Of a stretch of 64,000 nucleotides of DNA, positions 43,682 through 51,876 are shown piece by piece. The translations under genes and the position numbers were made by a program. Source of the DNA: Bacteroidales bacterium (GTDB lineage: Bacteria; Bacteroidota; Bacteroidia; Bacteroidales; UBA932); contig JAGAKR010000030.1 in the NCBI GenBank assembly GCA_017625535.1, positions 1 to 64,000 on the forward strand. Direction: 5' to 3'. The notes beneath the pieces were generated by a model. It was given only the letters and a program-made list of their open reading frames with translations, made no database searches and had not been told where the DNA came from. Positions within the stretch are counted from its first letter, which is position 1, and each line of letters starts with the position of its first letter.

Positions 43682-44344
43682 CTATTCTACCTTAAGGTGT
43701 GAAACATCTTTAAGGGATTGGATATATACAAAAAGGGAATTCTGCTCCCTGTGTCCCCTCACTTTCATAACAATCTCTGCCTTGTAGACAAGCACCCCTC
43801 CGTGAGCCTCTTCCATTGAATTATAAGACACAAGATGATATTTCTTACTGTGGATCTCTTCTACAACCTTTTCAAGATTTGCCCTGTCTGATGTATAGAA
43901 TACAATTGAAACAGAACTCAAGCCTATTTTGCCAAATGCAAGTGTAAGGGCCTCCAGCCCTATTAGCACCAGAATTGTTGCTGCAACCCCAATGAAATAC
44001 ATCCCCCCTCCTACAGCCATACCTATACCGGCAGTAGCCCACAAACCGGCGGCAGTGGTAAGTCCCCTTATGAACTGCTTGTGGAAGATAATGGTTCCGG
44101 CTCCAAGGAAGCCTATTCCGCTTACAATCTGGGCTGCCACCCTTGCACCGTCATAATTGGCGCCATTGGCCTTTGTCACCTCCTCAAAACCATATTGGGA
44201 AATTATCATAAAAAGGGCACTTCCAAGACTCACCAGAAAATGTGTCCTGAACCCCGCCTCCTTGGCCCTGTACTCCCTGTCCAGACCTATGATTGCGCCA
44301 AGCACCCCTGCCACCAGCAATCTCAAAACCAATGTCCACTCCAT
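43682..44344 (-). CDS. MgtC/SapB family membrane protein
   Basis: 220 residues: an N-terminal membrane domain of four or five helices with the MgtC core (GAIIGLDREYRAKEAGFRTH, then GIGFLGAGTIIFHK and LTTAAGLWATAGIGMAVGGG). A small C-terminal ACT-like domain follows (SVSIVFYTSDRANLEKVVEE). MgtC proteins help growth in low magnesium or low pH and affect membrane ATP synthase. It lies just upstream of the cation antiporter on the same strand, giving a cation-homeostasis pair. Confidence 0.92.
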   Translation of the reverse strand: MEWTLVLRLLVAGVLGAIIGLDREYRAKEAGFRTHFLVSLGSALFMIISQYGFEEVTKANGANYDGARVAAQIVSGIGFLGAGTIIFHKQFIRGLTTAAGLWATAGIGMAVGGGMYFIGVAATILVLIGLEALTLAFGKIGLSSVSIVFYTSDRANLEKVVEEIHSKKYHLVSYNSMEEAHGGVLVYKAEIVMKVRGHREQNSLFVYIQSLKDVSHLKVE

Positions 44345-44373
44345 TCTTTACCTACTTTATAATTATATCCGCA

Positions 44374-44401
44374 AAGGGGGTAACTTTCCAGCTACCCCCT
44401 T
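44374..44401 (-). terminator. Hairpin after pgi
   Basis: Stem AAGGGGGTA / TACCCCCTT with a 10-base loop, 27 bp beyond the pgi stop codon on the minus strand. The following T tract is short (TTTGCGG), so it may be a weak terminator. Confidence 0.6.
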
Positions 44402-44427
44402 ACATATACTGAATAATCTTTAAAATA

Positions 44428-45756
44428 TTACAGTCTTGCCCTGATAGCTTTTGAAGCCTCCTCGTATCCCGGCTTGTCGAGCAATGCAAACATATTCTTC
44501 TTGTAGTCCTCAACACCAGGCTGGTTGAAAGGATTTACTCCAAGCATATATCCGCTTATACCGCAGGCAATCTCAAACATATAGAACAACTCGCCCAAGT
44601 TGTACTCATCTATCTGATCTATCTCTATCTCAAAGTTAGGGACACCGCCGTCTGTATGTGCAAGGCGTGTACCCAACTGTGCCATCTTGTTCACATCCTC
44701 AACACGTTTACCTGCAAGGAAGTTCAAACCGTCAAGGTTCTGCTCATCCTTCTCAATTTTAACTGTATGGAAAGCTTTCTTTACAAGAACGTTTGTCTCA
44801 AACAATGTCCTCTCGCCATCCTGGATATACTGGCCCATAGAGTGGAGGTCTGTAGAGAAATTCACAGATGCAGGGAAAATGCCCTTGCCGTCCTTGCCCT
44901 CGCTCTCACCATACAACTGTTTCCACCACTCTCCAAGATACTGGAGTTTTGGATTGTAGTTTACAAGAATCTCTATCTTCTTGCCCAATGAATATGCTGC
45001 ATTACGGGCAGCTGCATAAAGGATTGCAGGGTTTACAGCCTCTTTCTTGCTGCATACCTCCTGCATATGTCTTGCACCCTCAACCAATGCCTTTATATCA
45101 AAACCAGCCACTGCAATAGGAAGAAGTCCTACAGGGGTAAGTACAGAGAAACGGCCTCCCACATTGTCGGGAATTACAAAAGTTGTATATCCTTCCTGGG
45201 TTGCCAAAGTCCTCAAAGCTCCTTTTGAAGCATCTGTAATTGCCACTATCCTCTCTTTGCATATCTCTTTGCCGAATCTCTTCTCCATATCCTCCTTAAG
45301 GATTCTGAAGGCAATTGCAGGCTCGGTTGTTGTACCGGATTTTGAGATTACAATTGTAGCATATGTCCTGTGCGAAAGGAACTCAAGAAGTTCTGCAGTA
45401 TAGTCTTCTGAAATGTTGTGACCTGCAAATACAATCTGGGGATGTGTATTTGGCATACTTGCGGCAAATGTGTGCGACAGTGCCTCAATTGCACATTTGG
45501 CACCAAGGTATGAACCGCCTATACCTACAACCACAACTGCATCAACCTTACCTATCCATCTTTTCACTATGCTGTTACAAGCATCTATAAGTGTACCGTC
45601 TATCTCTGACGGAAGATTTACCCAACCAAGGAAATCATTGCCTGCACCGTTTCCTGCAAGCACTGTATCCAAACCGGCATAAGCCTTCTCTATCTGCTCA
45701 TTGAGCAGTGACTCTGAAATAAAGCCTTCAGCAGCTTTCAAATTGATTGAAACCAT
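44428..45756 (-). CDS. pgi: Glucose-6-phosphate isomerase
   Basis: 442 residues, the short bacterial form. It interconverts glucose-6-phosphate and fructose-6-phosphate in glycolysis. Visible signatures are [39 protein letters not shown] (phosphate-binding SIS segment) and [16 protein letters not shown]. The catalytic Glu is expected in [17 protein letters not shown], the His in [10 protein letters not shown] and the late Lys in [14 protein letters not shown]. It stands alone between gpsA and mgtC-like genes, with 58-83 bp gaps. Confidence 0.97.
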   Translation of the reverse strand: MVSINLKAAEGFISESLLNEQIEKAYAGLDTVLAGNGAGNDFLGWVNLPSEIDGTLIDACNSIVKRWIGKVDAVVVVGIGGSYLGAKCAIEALSHTFAASMPNTHPQIVFAGHNISEDYTAELLEFLSHRTYATIVISKSGTTTEPAIAFRILKEDMEKRFGKEICKERIVAITDASKGALRTLATQEGYTTFVIPDNVGGRFSVLTPVGLLPIAVAGFDIKALVEGARHMQEVCSKKEAVNPAILYAAARNAAYSLGKKIEILVNYNPKLQYLGEWWKQLYGESEGKDGKGIFPASVNFSTDLHSMGQYIQDGERTLFETNVLVKKAFHTVKIEKDEQNLDGLNFLAGKRVEDVNKMAQLGTRLAHTDGGVPNFEIEIDQIDEYNLGELFYMFEIACGISGYMLGVNPFNQPGVEDYKKNMFALLDKPGYEEASKAIRARL

Positions 45757-45814
45757 TATATAGTGTTTTTAATATTTATATACCTTATATTTTCCCTTAA
45801 AAACTTAAAAAACA

Positions 45815-46828
45815 TCAGAACAGTTCTTCGGTGAGTTGTTTTATTACAAACGGCGGATAACGCTCCTCATAAAGGATACGGTAAACAGCATCCGCTATAG
45901 GCATATCTATCCTGTATTCCTTGTTTATCTCGTGTATGCACTTGCTGGCATAATACCCCTCGGCAACCATACTCATCTCCACCTGTGCACTCTTAACGGA
46001 ATACCCCTTTCCTATCATGTTTCCGAATGTCCTGTTGCGGCTGAACTGCGAGTATCCTGTTACCAGAAGATCGCCCAGATATGCCGCAGACTTCACAACA
46101 CGCTTCTCATCGGGATGGGTAGCATTGAGGAATAGGGCAAGTTCATGGAATGCATTTGTCATGAGCACTGCCATAAAGTTGTCTCCATAACCCAGTCCGT
46201 GGCAGATGCCGGCTGCAATCGCATAAATGTTCTTGAGGGCTGCTGCATACTCCACTCCATAGATGTCCGTACTTGGAGTTGTCTTTATATATCGGCAGGC
46301 AAAGACATCACACAGTGCCCTTGCAACTTCTATATGCTTGCTGGTAAGGGTAAGGTATGAGAGACGTTCCATTGAAACCTCCTCTGCGTGGCAAGGTCCG
46401 CTGATGATTCCTATCCTGTCGAACGGAACATCATACTCCTTGTGGAAGTACTCCGCAATGGTGAGGTTCATCTCACCCACAAATCCCTTTATGGCTGAAA
46501 TAATGAATTTGTTGTCAAGAGAACCTGTAAAGTTCTTCATTACATTAAGGAAATATGCCGAAGGGACACAGAATACAAGTACATCCGCACTCTCTATAAC
46601 CTCGTTTATATCTGTACTCATATTGAGTCTGGTAGGGTCCAGAAGAACAGACTGCAGATACGAACGGCTATGGTGGTTCTCCCTTATGTTGTCTATATTC
46701 TTTTGATTCCTCATGAACCACGATATGCTCTGCTGATGGTTGAGCAGCAGTTTCACCAATGCAGTTGCCCAACTTCCACTGCCTATCATAGCATATCTGA
46801 GGTTCTCATTCTCAAAAAATGTAATCAT
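45815..46828 (-). CDS. gpsA: Glycerol-3-phosphate dehydrogenase [NAD(P)+]
   Basis: 337 residues from the ATG at 46828, which follows a TATATTTG promoter box. A longer frame reaches upstream through a non-coding region and is not real. The N-terminal Rossmann motif is YAMIGSGSWATALVKLLLNH, followed by DVLVFCVPSAYF and GIISGPCHAEEV. The catalytic Lys is expected in EYAAALKNIYAIAAGICHGL, and NRTFGNMIGKGYSV follows. It reduces dihydroxyacetone phosphate to sn-glycerol-3-phosphate for phospholipids. It is monocistronic. Confidence 0.95.
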   Translation of the reverse strand: MITFFENENLRYAMIGSGSWATALVKLLLNHQQSISWFMRNQKNIDNIRENHHSRSYLQSVLLDPTRLNMSTDINEVIESADVLVFCVPSAYFLNVMKNFTGSLDNKFIISAIKGFVGEMNLTIAEYFHKEYDVPFDRIGIISGPCHAEEVSMERLSYLTLTSKHIEVARALCDVFACRYIKTTPSTDIYGVEYAAALKNIYAIAAGICHGLGYGDNFMAVLMTNAFHELALFLNATHPDEKRVVKSAAYLGDLLVTGYSQFSRNRTFGNMIGKGYSVKSAQVEMSMVAEGYYASKCIHEINKEYRIDMPIADAVYRILYEERYPPFVIKQLTEELF

Positions 46829-46852
46829 AAAAAAGCAGGTTAGTACGAAGTA

Positions 46853-46860
46853 CAAATATA
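46853..46860 (-). promoter_or_regulatory. -7 box (TATATTTG) of gpsA
   Basis: A minus-strand consensus match 25 bp before the gpsA ATG. It lies downstream of the structured region at 46913-47055, so that region is probably not part of the gpsA leader. Confidence 0.6.
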
Positions 46861-46912
46861 ACCTTTTTGCCTGAGTATTAAAAACATTTTGTCCGGAAAC
46901 TTGCCTGCACGT

Positions 46913-46943
46913 AAAAAAGCCGGCTGCAGTAACTGCAGCCGGC
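46913..46943 (-). terminator. Strong intrinsic terminator of the candidate RNA upstream of gpsA
   Basis: Perfect 11-bp stem GCCGGCTGCAG / CTGCAGCCGGC with a 3-base loop, followed by six T on the minus strand. Confidence 0.9.
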
Positions 46944-47055
46944 CACCCCACCAAGTGGGACCAACAATATAAACCAATTGGACCAGAAAAAGAAAACCGG
47001 ACCAAACCCCCTATATAGCGGTTGGGGAACCCCACAGCCGCTAAAAAGTCCGGAG
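46913..47055 (-). ncRNA. Candidate structured small RNA between rnhA and gpsA
   Basis: About 140 bases on the minus strand lie between the rnhA terminator and the terminator at 46919-46943. An outer stem CCGGAC / GTCCGG (47053-47048 with 47002-46997) encloses TAGCGG / CCGCTA (47043-47038 with 47021-47016) and an inner GGGG/CCCC. Downstream come the palindrome CCAATTGG and a CCCAC/GTGGG hairpin, then the terminator. GGTCC recurs three times. There is no open frame of note. No promoter box was clearly found, so it may be a processed 3' region. This accounts for most of the 317-bp gap 46829-47145. Confidence 0.5.
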
Positions 47056-47058
47056 ATC

Positions 47059-47119
47059 AAAAAAAACCTTCGGTCCTATCAAGTCCGTATTATTAGACCT
47101 GCATATAGACCGAAGGTTT
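47059..47119 (-). terminator. Long hairpin terminator after rnhA
   Basis: Perfect 12-bp arms AAACCTTCGGTC (47064-47075 on the plus strand) and GACCGAAGGTTT (47108-47119). The 32-base loop can form a further small stem (AGGTC with GGACTT). Eight T follow on the minus strand, 27 bp or more beyond the rnhA stop. Confidence 0.75.
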
Positions 47120-47145
47120 AAATCTCCCGTATATTATTTTGCATT

Positions 47146-47628
47146 TTATTGGAACAATTCCCCATTGCCCTGCTCCTGTAGCATATAGCCTGTGTCTTCA
47201 GCCAGGTTCCCACCCGTTGCAGCATCAACTGCAAGTTTGTCACACCTTTCATTTTCAGGATGCCCCGCATGCCCTTTTATCCAGAAGAACCTCAACTGAT
47301 GCTTGCTTGATATTTTCAGGAACCTCTCCCACAAATCTGCATTTTTCTGTTTGTGCAGTCCTTTTTTCACCCAATTGGGGAGCCACCCCTCGTTTATGGC
47401 CTTCACCACATATGAAGAATCTGAATAGATATTGACCTGGGCATTGGGACGCTTTATGGCTTCCAGCCCCACTATTACAGCAAGCAGTTCCATCCTGTTG
47501 TTGGTTGTGCAGGCAAATCCACCGCTCAACTCTTTCCTGTGCGGGCCACAGGTAAGCACTACCCCATACCCGCCGGGTCCGGGATTGCCCCTTGATGCGC
47601 CGTCTGTATACAGGTTAATCGGCTCCAT
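47146..47628 (-). CDS. rnhA: Ribonuclease HI
   Basis: 160 residues. The RNase H active site is complete: Asp in INLYTDGASRGNPGPGGYG, Glu in NRMELLAVIVGLEAI, Asp in VNIYSDSSYVVKAI and the last Asp in HPENERCDKLAV. It degrades RNA in RNA-DNA hybrids. The ATG overlaps the pdxA stop (TAATG at 47630-47626), so translation is coupled to pdxA. A long hairpin terminator follows. Confidence 0.96.
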   Translation of the reverse strand: MEPINLYTDGASRGNPGPGGYGVVLTCGPHRKELSGGFACTTNNRMELLAVIVGLEAIKRPNAQVNIYSDSSYVVKAINEGWLPNWVKKGLHKQKNADLWERFLKISSKHQLRFFWIKGHAGHPENERCDKLAVDAATGGNLAEDTGYMLQEQGNGELFQ

Positions 47629-48713
47629 TATGCTATTACAGGCTTGCCCGGCCTCTCTTTCTGAGGCGTTTCAAACTCCTTTATCTGAAGCGGGTTCTCG
47701 TGCATCTTGTCGTAACGCTCCCTGTTCCTGAATACATCTATTGCAAGATATATTGCACTTATCATTGATTGTGGATTGGCCTTGTTCTCACCTGCAAGGT
47801 CAAATGCTGTTCCGTGGTCAGGGGAAGTGCGGACAACCGGGAGTCCTGCAGTAAAGTTCACTCCGCTGTCAAATGCAAGTGATTTGAACGGAATGAGCCC
47901 CTGGTCGTGGTACATTGCAAGCACTGCATCAAATTTGTACTGCATGTTCACGCTGAAGAATCCGTCGGGAGGATAAGGTCCGAATGCCAGAATGCCCTCC
48001 TGGTTTGCCTGCTCAATTGCAGGGGCAATTATCCTGAGTTCCTCATCACCCATAAGCCCTTTGTCTCCGGAATGAGGATTGAGGCCCAACACCGCCAATT
48101 TTGGCTTCACTATATTGAAATCCCTCAACAGGGATTCGTTCATGATCTTTAGTTTGCTTACAATGAGTTCAGGTGTGAGGGCTTCCGAAACTTTTGACAA
48201 GGCCACATGTCCTGTTGCCACTCCCACCCTCATCTGATCTGAGCAGAGGAACATAAGGCCGTCCTTGGCCTCAAATTCATTCACAAGGTACTCTGTATGT
48301 CCTGCATATTTGAATGTCTCCTCTGTTACCGACCTTTTGTTGAAAGGTGCTGTGATTATTGCATCAAGATATCCCTCCTTAATCTCCTCCACAGCCTTCT
48401 CCAATGCTATGATTGCTGCTTTCGCCCCCTCGTGGGTGCACTGCCCGGGATCAATCTGAAGGTTGTCGGGAAGACAATTCACTATATTCACCCTTTTTGG
48501 ATGTGCATCCTTTGCCGATGTTATTACATTTGTGTTTATATTCTCTGTTTCAGGGATATTCTTCCTGTAGAACCCGAAAGCCTTTGACGAACCGTACACC
48601 ACCGGAGTGCACATCTCCAGAATCCTGGCATCCGACAATGCCTTTATAATCACCTCATATCCAATACCATTGGTATCTCCCTGCGTAATACCTACAACTA
48701 TTTTGCGTGTCAT
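47628..48713 (-). CDS. pdxA: 4-hydroxythreonine-4-phosphate dehydrogenase
   Basis: 361 residues from the ATG at 48713 (MTRKIVVGITQGDTNGIGYE). It makes the C3 skeleton of pyridoxine in the DXP-dependent vitamin B6 pathway. Metal-ligand and family motifs are ITAPFNKRSVTEETFKYAGHTEYL, LNPHSGDKGLMG and AMYHDQGLIPFKSLAFDSGVN. The longer upstream frame to 49190 is antisense to recG and is not coding. It diverges from recG across an 81-bp gap and is coupled to rnhA downstream. No other pdx gene is in the window. Confidence 0.96.
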   Translation of the reverse strand: MTRKIVVGITQGDTNGIGYEVIIKALSDARILEMCTPVVYGSSKAFGFYRKNIPETENINTNVITSAKDAHPKRVNIVNCLPDNLQIDPGQCTHEGAKAAIIALEKAVEEIKEGYLDAIITAPFNKRSVTEETFKYAGHTEYLVNEFEAKDGLMFLCSDQMRVGVATGHVALSKVSEALTPELIVSKLKIMNESLLRDFNIVKPKLAVLGLNPHSGDKGLMGDEELRIIAPAIEQANQEGILAFGPYPPDGFFSVNMQYKFDAVLAMYHDQGLIPFKSLAFDSGVNFTAGLPVVRTSPDHGTAFDLAGENKANPQSMISAIYLAIDVFRNRERYDKMHENPLQIKEFETPQKERPGKPVIA

Positions 48714-48781
48714 ATAAAATTCAGTTAAAACTTTGCAATTTAATAAAAATTTCAGAAATACAATCCTCTTCACTTTTTTAG

Positions 48782-48789
48782 TATCTTTG
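48782..48789 (+). promoter_or_regulatory. -7 box (TATCTTTG), near-leaderless promoter of recG
   Basis: The G of the box is 6 bases before the recG ATG (48795), so the mRNA would start at or next to the initiation codon. Confidence 0.55.
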
Positions 48790-48794
48790 TATCC

Positions 48795-50909
48795 ATGCCA
48801 AACATCCTTGATACTGAAATAAAATACCTTCCGGGCATAGGGCCCAAAAGGGCGGAGCTTCTGGGCAAGGAGCTTGGGATTTTCACGTTCAGGGATATGC
48901 TCTATTTTTTCCCTTTCCGCTACATAGACCGCAGCAAGGTGTACACCATAAGGGAGTTGCAGCCAACAATGGCATACATACAGGTAAGGGGAAAGATTAC
49001 CTCCACAGCCACAGTTGGGGATTCTCCACGGAGCAAACGTTTTGTGGCAACGCTGCAGGATCCTACGGGAAGGATAGATCTGGTGTTTTTCAAAGGGGTT
49101 AAATGGATTCAGGAGAAGATAAAAATAGGGCAGGAATACATTGCCTTTGGAAAGCCCTCCGAATTCAACGGTATGCTGAATATGGTGCATCCTGAACTCA
49201 ACCTCCCTACAGATGAGATACTTTATGGGGGAAGTTCAATGATGGGTGTATATTCAAGCACAGAAAAAATCAAGAACAGCGGAATGGGGAACAAGCAGAT
49301 TTCAAAATTCCAGCTCACAATCCTGGAAAAATATCTTGATCTTATTCCCGACACTCTTCCACCCTACCTGCTTGAGAAGAAAAAGCTGTGCTCACTGAAG
49401 GAGGCCCTCAAGAACATACATTTCCCTACCGACAATGCCACTCTTGCCCGTGCCCAGTTGCGCCTCAAATATGAGGAACTGTTCTACCTGCAGCTTGGAC
49501 TTCTGAAACAAAAAAGCATCCGAATGCGCCAGGACGGGGGAATCCTTATGCCGAAGGTTGGGGAGAGTTTCAACAAATGTTATGCTGCACTGCCATACCC
49601 CCTTACAGGGGCCCAGAAAAGGGTAATAAAGGAGATGCACGCAGATATGAAGAGCGGAAAACAGATGAACCGCCTGCTGCAGGGGGATGTGGGGAGCGGA
49701 AAAACACTTGTGGCAGTATTGTGTTCCCTCCTGGCCGTAGACAACGGCTACCAGGCCTGCATAATGGCCCCTACTGAGGTGCTTGCGCAGCAGCATTATA
49801 AAGGGATTTCCGAACTCCTTGCCCCTACCGGGGTATCTGTAGCACTGCTTACCGGAAGCACCAAGACAAAAGAGAGAAAAGAATTGCTTCCGGCTTTGGA
49901 GGCAGGTGAAATAAAAGTGCTGGTAGGAACCCACGCATTGATTGAGGATGGTGTAATTTTCAACAAGCTTGGCCTTGCTGTAATTGACGAGCAGCACCGT
50001 TTTGGAGTGGAGCAGCGCTCCCGCCTGTGGGACAAATCGGCAGTTCCTCCACACGTTCTGGTAATGACGGCAACCCCTATCCCACGCACATTGGCAATGA
50101 CCCTTTACGGTGACCTTGATGTTTCGGTACTGGATGAACTCCCTCCGGGAAGAAAGCCCGTACAGACAATTCACGCCACCGAAACCCAGAGGGGACGGAT
50201 ATTCTCTTTTATGAAAGAGCAGATAGCCGCCGGAAGGCAGATATTTGTAGTGTACCCGCTCATTAAGGAGAGCGAAAAGATGGACTACAAGAACCTGCAG
50301 GAGGGATATGAGGCAATAATACAGGAATTCCCGGCACCGCAATATGTTACTGCAGTGGTTCACGGCAAACAGAAAAATGAAGACAAGCAGCACGATATGG
50401 ACCTCTTTGCCAACGGCCGTGCCCATATCCTTGTTGCCACCTCTGTAATTGAGGTGGGTGTGAATGTCCCCAATGCCTCAGTAATGATTATAGAGAGCGC
50501 TGAGCGTTTTGGATTAAGCCAGCTGCACCAGCTGAGAGGGCGTGTTGGCCGCGGCTCCGAGAAATCCTACTGTATCCTTATGACCGGCTACAAACTTAGC
50601 AAAGAGAGCCGCCAGAGGATTGAACTCATGTGCCAGACATCAGACGGCTTTGAACTGGCAGAGGCAGACCTGAGGATGCGCGGCCCCGGAGACCTTGAAG
50701 GGACCCTGCAGAGCGGCCTGGCAATGGACCTGCACATCTCAAACCTGGCAAAGGACTCCCAGATTCTGGAAGACTCCCGACAGCTTGCCCTCTCTGTCCT
50801 TGAAGCCGACCCATTGCTGGAGCACCCGGCAAATGCCCTGCTCCGCACCAATCTTGCAGCCCTGAAAAAAGCCGGCAAGACACCGGCCGATTATTCGCAG
50901 ATAAGTTAA
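48795..50909 (+). CDS. recG: ATP-dependent DNA helicase RecG
   Basis: 704 residues, normal for RecG. The N-terminal wedge/OB domain is about 50-180 (YIQVRGKITSTATVGDSPRS). The two helicase domains carry Walker A LLQGDVGSGKTLVAVL, TAPTEVLA-like MAPTEVLAQQH, the DEQH box IDEQHRFGVEQR, MTATPIPRTLAMTLYGDLDV, and the late QLHQLRGRVGRGSEKSYC. It remodels stalled replication forks and Holliday junctions. Followed 49 bp later by nfo on the same strand, making a small repair pair. Confidence 0.97.
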   Translation: MPNILDTEIKYLPGIGPKRAELLGKELGIFTFRDMLYFFPFRYIDRSKVYTIRELQPTMAYIQVRGKITSTATVGDSPRSKRFVATLQDPTGRIDLVFFKGVKWIQEKIKIGQEYIAFGKPSEFNGMLNMVHPELNLPTDEILYGGSSMMGVYSSTEKIKNSGMGNKQISKFQLTILEKYLDLIPDTLPPYLLEKKKLCSLKEALKNIHFPTDNATLARAQLRLKYEELFYLQLGLLKQKSIRMRQDGGILMPKVGESFNKCYAALPYPLTGAQKRVIKEMHADMKSGKQMNRLLQGDVGSGKTLVAVLCSLLAVDNGYQACIMAPTEVLAQQHYKGISELLAPTGVSVALLTGSTKTKERKELLPALEAGEIKVLVGTHALIEDGVIFNKLGLAVIDEQHRFGVEQRSRLWDKSAVPPHVLVMTATPIPRTLAMTLYGDLDVSVLDELPPGRKPVQTIHATETQRGRIFSFMKEQIAAGRQIFVVYPLIKESEKMDYKNLQEGYEAIIQEFPAPQYVTAVVHGKQKNEDKQHDMDLFANGRAHILVATSVIEVGVNVPNASVMIIESAERFGLSQLHQLRGRVGRGSEKSYCILMTGYKLSKESRQRIELMCQTSDGFELAEADLRMRGPGDLEGTLQSGLAMDLHISNLAKDSQILEDSRQLALSVLEADPLLEHPANALLRTNLAALKKAGKTPADYSQIS

Positions 50910-50958
50910 AAAGAAAGAAATTTTTATAACTTAGCAGAAATAAAAAATTGAAACAGAG

Positions 50959-51798
50959 ATGAAATATATAGGAGCACACGTAAGTGCAAGCGGAGGAGTT
51001 TATAACGCTCCGGTAAATGCACACAACATAGGGGCAACAGCATTTGCCCTCTTTACAAAAAACCAGAAACAGTGGGTTGCAAAACCACTCACAGATGAAG
51101 AAATTGGCTTGTTCAAAGACAATTGCGCAAAATATGGCTTTTCAGCAGCACAGATTCTTCCTCACGACAGTTACCTGATAAATCTTGGGAGCCCGCGCGA
51201 AGAAGGGCTGCAGAAATCCCGTGCCGCATTCATTGATGAAATGCGCCGCTGTGAACAATTGGGGCTTGACCGTCTGAACTTCCACCCCGGAAGCCATCTT
51301 AAAGAGATTTCTGTAGACGAGTGCCTTAAAACTATTGCCCATTCAATAAATCTGGCTCTTGACAAGACACAGGGTGTTACAGCCGTTATTGAAAATACCG
51401 CAGGACAGGGGAGCAATCTGGGTTACACATTTGAACAGATTGCCCAAATTATAGACCAGGTTGAGGATAAGAGCCGTGTAGGAGTATGCATTGACACCTG
51501 CCACAGCTTTGCCGCAGGTTACGACCTCTCAACTGAGTTGGGCTTTACCCAGGTATTTGAGCACTTTGAAAATGTAATTGGATTCAAGTATCTACGTGGA
51601 ATGCACCTGAATGATGCAATGAAACCCCTGTCAAGCAAAGTTGACCGCCATAGCACCCTTGGCAACGGAGTGCTTGGAATGGTGCCGTTCCAGATGATTA
51701 TGAAAGACCCGCGCTTTGATGGAATCCCACTCATCCTTGAAACCCCGGATCCCGACATCTGGGCGCAGGAGCTGGATATGCTCAGAAGTTTCCAATAA
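50959..51798 (+). CDS. nfo: Endonuclease IV (AP endonuclease)
   Basis: 279 residues. The zinc ligands and signatures of the family are present: [81 protein letters not shown] and ILETPDPD. It cleaves DNA at abasic sites in base-excision repair. It follows recG and ends in a long bidirectional terminator shared with glnS. Confidence 0.97.
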   Translation: MKYIGAHVSASGGVYNAPVNAHNIGATAFALFTKNQKQWVAKPLTDEEIGLFKDNCAKYGFSAAQILPHDSYLINLGSPREEGLQKSRAAFIDEMRRCEQLGLDRLNFHPGSHLKEISVDECLKTIAHSINLALDKTQGVTAVIENTAGQGSNLGYTFEQIAQIIDQVEDKSRVGVCIDTCHSFAAGYDLSTELGFTQVFEHFENVIGFKYLRGMHLNDAMKPLSSKVDRHSTLGNGVLGMVPFQMIMKDPRFDGIPLILETPDPDIWAQELDMLRSFQ

Positions 51799-51821
51799 CA
51801 AATACAAATATAATGGCATAA

Positions 51822-51857
51822 AAATCCCCGTTACAGCAAACGCCGTAACGGGGATTT
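51822..51857. terminator. Bidirectional terminator between nfo and glnS
   Basis: Perfect 13-bp stem AAATCCCCGTTAC / GTAACGGGGATTT with a 10-base loop. It sits between convergent stop codons (51798 and 51877). A copy of the TCGGGAAGA 9-mer follows at 51863. Confidence 0.9.
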
Positions 51858-51876
51858 ATTTATCGGGAAGAAGGAA

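Noticed and set aside
46829-47035. Extended N-terminus for gpsA to 47035
   Set aside because: The added codons cross a strong terminator and the gpsA promoter box. The Rossmann motif begins right after the ATG at 46828.
46913-47055. Riboswitch or attenuator leader of gpsA
   Set aside because: gpsA has its own TATATTTG box downstream of the terminator, so the structured block is more likely a separate transcript or an rnhA 3' region.
47146-49190. Extended N-terminus for pdxA to 49190
   Set aside because: The extra 159 codons run through the recG promoter and coding region on the other strand. The PdxA motif MTRKIVVGITQGD starts at 48713.
49392-50426. 344-codon minus-strand open frame
   Set aside because: It is the complement of recG, which has all helicase motifs. 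The antisense frame has no recognisable domain.
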